A DNA stretch of 64,000 bases from Yamagishiella unicocca (Eukaryota > Chlorophyta > Chlorophyceae > Chlamydomonadales > Volvocaceae): assembly GCA_003116995.1 (NCBI GenBank), contig BDSL01000044.1, forward strand, positions 434,001 to 498,000. Direction: 5' to 3'. Of this stretch, positions 57,022-64,000 are shown piece by piece (position 1 is the stretch's first letter; the number at the start of each line of letters is the position of its first letter). A program made the translations under genes and the position numbers. Under the pieces are notes generated by a model, which did not search any database, was not told where the DNA came from, and was given only the letters and a program-made list of their open reading frames with translations.

Positions 57022-59447
57022 TCACCCAACCTCCATCGCCGCGGCCGCCACTGCGGGGCCGTCCTCCCGAGCGACATGCCCCCCCTCCTCGCCCCCCGGC
57101 CCCTCAGCGTCGCCCTTAGGCTGTTCCTGGTCGCCCTCGCCGCCCTCCTTCCCTGGAGCTGCCTTGCTGCCTGCGCGCTTCCCAGGTGCCGCTTTGCTGC
57201 CGCCGTCCTTGCGCATAGCCAGCACCGTCGCCTGAAGGCCCATGCCAATTGCAACGGGCACGATACGGCGGGGTTTGGAGGGACGAAAGAGCGGATTAAA
57301 GGGGGAACACAAAAGGGGCTGTCCCCATGCGAGTTGGGCCCCCATCCCCGCCCGCACTGCTCCCACGTGAACCCCCACAATACGCCCTCCCACCTGCAGC
57401 ATGTGGGCCACGCTCGTGTATCCGTGTTCGCGGGCTTTATGGATGGCAATACCCGTGGGCAGCCTGCCCTGACGACGCATGCAGATTGAGCTGCGGTTGA
57501 GGTGCACGGGGGCAAGGTGGGTGAGCGGCGGAGTGTTGGTGGGGAGCGGCGGAAGCCAGGAATGTCGATGGGGTTGGCACGTCGCAATAGGCGCATGGCG
57601 CATATAAAACAAAACCGCAAGGGCAGTGTGCCTTGGAACCCTCCGCCCTCCTTAACCCACTTCGCCCCTCCTCCCCCCCAGCAAAGCCGCCCATGAAGCT
57701 CAGAACTCCCACTCCACCTGTTGCAGAACCAGCCGTGCTCCTGCCAGGACCCGTGCTCCTCCTCATAGCAGTGCGGACACAGCCAGGTGGGGTCCGCCCT
57801 CACCGCCTCCGTTTCCTGGCCGTATCTGTACGACCAAACACACGTACGGCAATCATCATCTTGAGGGCGTAGGCTGCTGACCTGATGCTGCGGGGTTGGC
57901 GCTCACGGCCAGTCCTCTCCGCCCCATAGACAACGACGCCCACCCACCCACCCACACGCACCCCCGCCGAATAAGCTGGTGTTTCTCTTGCCCTCTAGCG
58001 TCCAGTGGCCCCGCTGCCCCCACCCACACGCGGTCCGCTCCGCACCGCACCTGACGAGCAGGCACGCGCGGCAGAAGATGCCGAACGCGGAGTGGCAGCG
58101 GCTGCAGTCGGTCTTACCCACGCACGAAGCCGACGCGGTGCGGGTGCTGCAGCGAGGGCAGCCGTCCTCCCCACACAGCTTCTTCTGCCGGCAGAAGTGG
58201 CAAGTGAGGCCTGCGGGCCGTAGCGGGTGGCGGCGAGCCGAGGAGGCGCAGGGTGTGGATCACGGGTTGCAGCTGCAGGGTAGGGGAAGATTCCAAGGAA
58301 GGAAGCGGGATGCCGGGTGGGCGATGTTTGCTGTTTCGCGTCCATCTACGTGCAAGGCATTAGAAAGCCCTGATGACAGAACTGCCAGCGGCGAGGTAGC
58401 CGTACGATTTCGTACCCAGGGCGCTGTCGTACACGCTGCCGCGGCTCTTGGACGTGCACCGCCGTGCGTTTAGCGCCGCCCGCTGCTCCTCGGTCAGCTC
58501 CTCCGGCTTCACCGCTGCGTTGACGCGGGCCGCGCCGTTGCCTGAACCCACCCACCCAGGGAGGAGTTGGATTCGGGGTGGTTTCGGAGCGTATTCAGGT
58601 GATTTGATAAATGAAGGATTTGAAAGGTAGGGTGGGATGGCAAGGTGCTGCGCGTGGGGGGCGGTTGCGCTGAGTGTCCCGCCCTGTCGGAGCATAACGC
58701 TACCAAGGAGTGCTGCCTTGCAGGTGATACCGCGGGCCGCGGCAGCTCCGCCAGCTCTCAGCCCGGTCGGGCCGAGCCCCCGTCGTCTACCTGATTGACC
58801 CACCTAGCAGGTCCAGCAGCCCTGCGCCCGCGTCGTGATCTAGCCCCTCGCCGCCAGCGTTGCGCACTGGGTTGCCATCGTCGTCGAGCTCCGCCAGTGG
58901 GGGGGCAGGCGCGCCGGCGATGCGATGGCTCCTCCGGACCGGCTCCACCGGGCGCGGAGGAGCACGAGCGCGGGGCTTTTTGTCTCCAGGGATCTGGAAG
59001 GGTGGAAGGAGTTGTGGGGCTTAGGGGGCAGAAGAGTGGGACAAGTTGCATCCTGGGGCGGGGCGGTTCATCTGGCTTTGCAACGCACCTGTGCCGTCGA
59101 GGCTTCGGCGTTGGTTCGTTTCCTTTCTTCCGCAAGAGCGTGCTGGAAACCCTTGTTGGCACCAACCACGCCGATAGCAGCTGGGGGCGACGCGGTGCGT
59201 TTACGAACAAAAGATAGCGGTGACGGAAGGCCAAGTACCCAGCGTAAAGGTGCCGCGGGCCTGATATGAATAAGCGCAAATGTATGATGCATACAGTACG
59301 ATGCTCACCTAGGGCTGCTGCGTTCCTGGCAATCCGCTCTCTCCGCTCCACGTCAAGGTCTGCATCTGCTGCTGGTGCGGGTCCAGAAAGACTCCTATCG
59401 TCGACAGCAACAATTATTCCATCTGCACCACGTCTTTTTGGCGGCAT
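57022..59447 (-). CDS. CDCA7-type zf-4CXXC_R1 zinc-finger protein
   Basis: Seven exons (59447-59309, 59019-58804, 58541-58416, 58210-58051, 57825-57718, 57490-57394, 57231-57022) join in phase to 351 residues. The N-terminal half is basic and acidic and disordered (MPPKRRGADG...; IPGDKKPRARAPPRP). Residues 162-282 match the zf-4CXXC_R1 domain of CDCA7: LTCHFCRQKKLCGEDGCPRC, CSRCHSAFGIFCRACLLVRY, PTWLCPHCYEEEH, and CNSSICMRRQGRLPTGI ending in GYTSVAHMLQ. CDCA7 recruits the HELLS/DDM1 remodeller and reads hemimethylated DNA; whether this copy is the orthologue or a paralogue cannot be told by eye. A Gly/Glu/Lys-rich tail closes the protein. The 5' end of exon 2 is the least certain border: a CCAG acceptor at about 58990 would leave the wrong phase. 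Confidence 0.87.
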
Positions 59448-60554
59448 CCCTAACAAATTAGGTCGTGAGAACTTGGGCGTGCAAAGGTGGTTTATTGCCC
59501 TCTCCTTGAAACAGGCAGTTACAAGGTAGTCACTGATATAGTCCAAAATGAAGGCACAAGGTAGAGAAAGAGGGCTCAAGGTATGCTCCGTTGTTTTCTG
59601 CCTCGTCCCAAAATTTTAAATATTTGAACGATCCCCCTTGACGACTGTTAGGAAGACTTAATTTATTCTGCCAAGCAGTTGATTCATTTTTCATGGTAAC
59701 TATTCGGCATCCTGCCCCGTGAGGATCTAGGATTGATGTTCGCATGTTCCTGTCGAAGGTGCGAAATTAGACTCATTACCAACCCTAATATGCCCCGTTG
59801 CGAATTTACCCAACAAAGCGAACCTTACATGCATAACTTTGTCAAATGCAAAGCGCATCGAAAAGGGTGGAATGGGCGTTTCAGAGAAATCCGCAACAAA
59901 CCGCTGGATGTTACATCTCCCTTGACCGACGGTCAGACACTTGGCCGACGGCATAACCAAGTCCCATCGAGGCTTGCTTCGACATCTGGCAGCTTCGACA
60001 TCCGGTAAGATGCAAACCACACCTCCCCTGCCTACCTTGTGCAAGGACTGCCCTCACAACACGTTTGCTCGGATAAAATGTCCATCGAGTTCAGCATCTT
60101 GATAACCTCGTGATACACAAAAAACGCTCTACTCAGTAAGGTTGACAGACATGTCCGCCGCATAAGGCTCTACTGGAACCGCTTGGGCAGTGGACACCTA
60201 CCGCCCACGGGTAGACGACGATGCTGGACCAGGGCCGTCAGATGTCTTCCGATCTTCCATAAACCCCGTCCCTGTGTCCGCTGTGAGACAACTATGAAAG
60301 GGCATGTTATGCGCCCGTCTGGACGACGACATCGCTTCGACGTCCACTTGCTTGCAGCGACAGCAATGCAGCCGACACCCTCAGGCGATTGACGCCCATC
60401 GCGTCTTGCCCCTCGCCTGCTCATTTTAACTGACTACCCTCCGATTGTCGCCTCACAAACGTCTACCCGCTCGTAAACCTATCTAGCGACCTATGGACCA
60501 CAAAAATCATGTTGTTGCATCCATTTCGTTGTCCGTTCGTCCCCGGCCCCCCTC
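59448..60554. other. CDCA7-type promoter region and MYND-gene 3' UTR
   Basis: Noncoding. The left part (59530-59720) is AT-rich and lies upstream of the minus-strand CDCA7-type gene. The right part is the 3' side of the MYND gene. No other gene was recognised. Confidence 0.5.
59911..59915 (-). terminator. Candidate TGTAA poly(A) signal of the MYND gene
   Basis: TTACA on the plus strand lies about 640 bp past the MYND-gene stop. Further copies at 59823 and 59519 make the choice uncertain. Confidence 0.3.
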
Positions 60555-63500
60555 TCATCCGCCGCCCCGCCGCACGCACGCCCCCTTGTGCCCCGCCCGC
60601 CAGTGCGCCCGCTGGCACTCGGCCCCGCAGTACCACGCCTGGCCGCAGCCGCTGCACGTCCGCAGCGCCAGGTCCGCCTCGCTGTCCCCCGCCAGGTTGG
60701 TGCAGGCCAGGTTGGAGCAGCTGCGAGGCAGCGGTCGCGCAACCCCATCGGCGCCGCCGGCTGCAGACGCAGCCGCCCACAGCAGCAACGTGGCACATCC
60801 GACCTCACCCACCGGCAGCTCGGAGGCAACGGGCGGTTGGTACCAGGCCGCCGCCTCCGCGGGATCCGCGGCCTGTAGGCGACGCAGCGACGCCCTCATC
60901 CGCGTGCGCTGCATTACATCCGACGCGAGCGGCTTATCGCCTGGAGGGTACAGCGACTCGGGCGTGAAAGGTGGCAGCGTGCCGTCCCGCAGTGCCGCCG
61001 CCACCTCTCCGGGCAGCTCCCGCGAGACGTACTCCAGCGTCTTGAACGTCATACACAGCATGAGCTGCGCCTGGGGCCTCGGGATCAAGGCAGGGCCCTT
61101 GCCGAACACTGCCAACAGTCGCAGCATGCGGCCAAGGAGCACCAAGACGTCCAGCCCCTGCAGCAGCAGCTGCCGCAGGCTGGCGGCCGCACGCCTGCGC
61201 GATGCTTCGTCCGTGACTGGGCAGCCACCCTCCGCCAGCAGCCGCCAGTCGGGCAGCGGCAGCCGACCCTCCGCCATGGCAAGAGCCAATACCAGCGCAC
61301 GCACACCTACCATGACGGTGTGGCCGGCCTGCAGCTGCAGCTTTCCTGCATGGGCGCTGGAGGACGGCAGCTCGTCCGTCATCGCGATCCTCGCCAACGT
61401 GGGTAGCCACTGCTGCAGAGCGTGGAACGTTAGCCGTAGCAGCTGCCGCGAGGGCCCCGGCGCCCACTGCAGGAAAGGACTGTCGCCATCAGCGCCAGTA
61501 GTGCTGCCACCACCGCCGCCAGCAGTGCTGCCGCCGTGAGGTGCTACCCCGCAGCCGCTGAAGCGGCCGCTGGTGCGACAGCAGTCACCGCAGCTGCACT
61601 TTGTCTGGATGCCCAACGCCACGGCCGCGCCGTGGTGGACCACAACGGTCCCATCGTGCGTCTCGGTGACTGTTGCTGCGTCTCCTGCCCGTGCATTATC
61701 ATCGATCTTGAGTACGGCAGCGTACGACCTCAACCATTGGAGTATGCTATCCAACCCCTTTGAGATCTTCTCATACGACTTCTCCACGTCAACAGCCCCG
61801 CCGATGCCGTTGGACTCGAGCGCGAGCTGTAGCACCCGCCTCACCAGCTTTGCGCCCGTGACCACCAGCGCCGCAGTCTCATGTGGCGTGCCGTACGCCA
61901 GCAACCGGCCCAGGCGCGGCCAGTGACAAAACACCTGGAAGAGGTACAGCGCGCTGATGGAGTCCTTCCTGGCTCGCTGGTGGACACGCAGGGCTCGCTC
62001 CAGGAGGGGGACGTAGCCGGCAGCCAGGGCGGCGGCGAGGTTCACCGGCGGCGAGGGCGGCAAGTCGCCAGCTGTCGCCGCGGGTTGGGTGTGTTTGAGA
62101 GGCGGGAGAGTGGCGGGAGGGGGACGATGCCAGGTGATGAGGCGAAAAGAAGCAGGTAAGTTCAATTCTGTGTAGCCGAACTGACGAGACCAAGATAGCG
62201 CACGAGCCCGCTCTCAGCAGGCAGGCATTGCAGTAGTGCAGGTTCGCGATTGCGTGTCAGACTCACGCTCGCGGCGCTGGCATGCGCTTTGGGTCATGGA
62301 TTCGTGCTCACTCACAAGCTCGGCACAGGTCCCTGCTTAAACAAGCTCGGCACAGGTCCCTGCTTAAACAAGCTCGGCACAGGTCCCTGCTTACACAATC
62401 TCGGCATAGGGGGCTGTTCTACACACCAGTCATTTCCCACCACATGCATGGTGATTGGAAAACACAGCTGCAACCTATGTACCCGACCCTGCTCCCAGCC
62501 CACAGCAGCCCCCCCTGGCCAGCCCGCAGACTCCCCAATGGACGTCTCCTCCCCACCTGGCCAGCAGTCCAGTCCTATAGCAATTGTCGTGGTCTCCATG
62601 GCGTACGCCGGCCAGGGCCCGGAGTCACTGACCCGCGCCTCGCCCTGCGACACCACCATGTGCAGCGCCGGGGTCGCAGCACACCACCACCTAGTGGTGG
62701 TGATGGTGGCGGCGGCGGCGGCGGTGATGCCGCCAGCCGTACCCGCAGGTAGCTGCAGGGAGGCAAGGGCGCCGCAGCGCAGACCCAGAAGCGCCACTTC
62801 CGCGCACTTCTCATCGGGCAGCAGGAGCCTCAATTCCGGGGGACCTTGCTGCTGCCGGAGCTGCTGGAGCTGTCCCTTGACCTGCTGCTCGGCCTGCTCG
62901 ACCTGCTCCTGCCGCTGCTCAAGCGCCTGTAGCCGGAACTGCGGCAGTGTCTCGTGCGGAGGCTGCTGGAGTTGCTGGCGCCGCCTTGCCAGGGTTTGAA
63001 GGGTGCCCGGGGCAGCTGGCTGCTGCGGCTGCTGCGGCTGCTGCGGCTGCTGCCCGGGGTTGCCAGCAGTGCAGTGGTCCCCGGGCCCCAGCTGCTGCCC
63101 CTCCCGCCGCCTCGCCTGGTGAGCCTCCGCCGACCGCACCGCCAACCGCACCAGCCGCAAGCTCAGCTCGTATACGACCCGGTGGCTGTGCAGCACCAAC
63201 GGCACCGGTGGGGATTGCCCAAGGCACCAGATCCACGACTCCAGCACCGCAGTAAGGCCCGTGTGAGCTAGCTGGGCCGGCTGCGGACCTGAGGAGGGGC
63301 CGCCGCCGTCTGACCCGGCCGAGTCGTTGGGAACCATCGCCACGGCCGGTATCATCTGCGCCTCTGCCAGGCCGTACAACGTGCCGCCGTCAGCCGCCGC
63401 CAGCTGCGTCACCACGCGCGCCGTCATGATGTACTGGAGGCAGGGGCCGGACTGGATGGCGCGGAGGCTGGCGGTTAAGCGGCGCAGGTCGCGATGACGT

Positions 63501-64000
63501 TGCTCGGTGCCGTCATCAATTAGGCCGCCGCTCGACTCCCGCTGTGCTTGTGGAGATGCCGCCTGGCCGTCTCCCCCAAACGGTTCCTTTCCAGCCAGTA
63601 GCCACGAGCCTAGGTCCGCTTGGAACTCCAGCAAGGCTGTCCCTTCGCTGAAAGGATTCCCCGATTCTTGCAAGACGGGCGCTTCCGGTTTTATGGCGGC
63701 GCGCGCGCCGCCGCTTCCGTTGCCACCTGCAGGTGCGCTTGCTGCTGCTGGTGCCGCCGCCGATGCGATGGCCCCTCTTGCCTTGGCGACCAGCGATGCA
63801 TGCAGGGTGCATGCCCAGTGCTCCACCACCAGGCTGCGCGACACAGCATCCAGCAGCTCAGCGGCGAGGGTCAGCGGCGCCGCCGCCTTGCGCCCGGGCT
63901 GTCGCGTCTGCGGTTTCGGCGGCCGCTGACGCTCTTGCAGACGCAGTCGCCGCTGGTCCTCCTCCGCCTTGTCACAGTCAAACAGGTCGTGCAGGACGGG
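60555..64000 (-). CDS. Large MYND zinc-finger protein, 5' end beyond the window
   Basis: Two minus-strand exons are visible: one from the window edge to 62557, and the last one 62071-60555. They join in phase 1 across a GTGGGG donor and a GACAG acceptor. Together they give about 985 residues. The frame is open through 64000 (reading PVLHDLFDCDKAEEDQ at the edge), so the start is missing. Most of the protein is helical and Ala/Leu/Gln-rich with no recognised domain. It ends in a MYND finger: CSNLACTN, LRTCSGCGQAWYCGAECQRA, HWRAGHKGAC. MYND fingers bind Pro-rich peptides in partner proteins. Such long proteins with a C-terminal MYND finger form an expanded family in volvocine algae, from general knowledge. 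No SET domain is visible here. Confidence 0.82.
62314..62405. repeat. 27-bp tandem repeat, MYND-gene intron
   Basis: Three copies of ACAAGCTCGGCACAGGTCCC and seven more bases start at 62314, 62341 and 62368. A fourth diverged copy starts at 62395. Confidence 0.93.

Noticed and set aside
58804..58991. Exon 2 of the CDCA7-type gene starting at the CCAG acceptor near 58990
   Set aside because: It would leave the wrong phase for the lysine-rich frame; the upstream acceptor at 59020 keeps phase.

Overview
The window looks like nuclear DNA of a volvocine (Chlamydomonas/Volvox-like) green alga. It is GC-rich, with intron-dense genes. The introns have GTGAGT, GTGGGT or GTACG donors and short pyrimidine-rich acceptors. 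Proteins carry long Ala, Gly, Gln and Pro low-complexity inserts, and several genes are followed by TGTAA, the usual Chlamydomonas-type poly(A) signal. No tRNA, rRNA, organelle gene or bacterial operon was recognised.

Thirteen genes are supported, eleven of them as complete models whose exons join in phase. From left to right: a Complex1_LYR-like small protein (-, partial model); a four-helix membrane protein with a Tyr/Gln-rich tail (-); GET1, the tail-anchored-protein receptor (-); a very long Nudix protein (+); an intronless histone H4 with its 3' stem-loop (+); a sepiapterin-reductase-like SDR (+); a GT90/CAP10 glycosyltransferase (-); a 24-exon coiled-coil protein of the CCDC180 type (+); a dTDP/UDP-rhamnose synthase NRS/ER (+); a class I histone deacetylase (+); a GT49/LARGE-like glycosyltransferase (+); a CDCA7-type zf-4CXXC_R1 zinc-finger protein (-); and the 3' part of a large MYND-finger protein (-), which runs off the right edge.

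There is no operon logic, but some themes recur. NRS/ER makes an activated rhamnose, and the GT90 and GT49 enzymes are secretory-pathway glycosyltransferases; together they fit wall or extracellular-matrix glycosylation. H4, the deacetylase and the CDCA7-type protein are chromatin components. CCDC180 is a cilium-associated family. GET1 serves ER membrane insertion.

The least explained signal lies in the introns. A dispersed element of about 90 bp, plus degenerate copies and a sister variant, recurs in introns of unrelated genes. It is usually in the sense orientation and often sits just before the 3' splice site, so it is a candidate introner-like or MITE-like element. Many introns also hold minisatellites, including an array of roughly 0.8 kb in CCDC180, eight copies of a 37-mer in the deacetylase gene, and a 34-bp tandem duplication there that copies a splice donor. 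All exon coordinates come from reading frame, splice consensus and phase by eye. Family names come from recognised motifs; no search was run.
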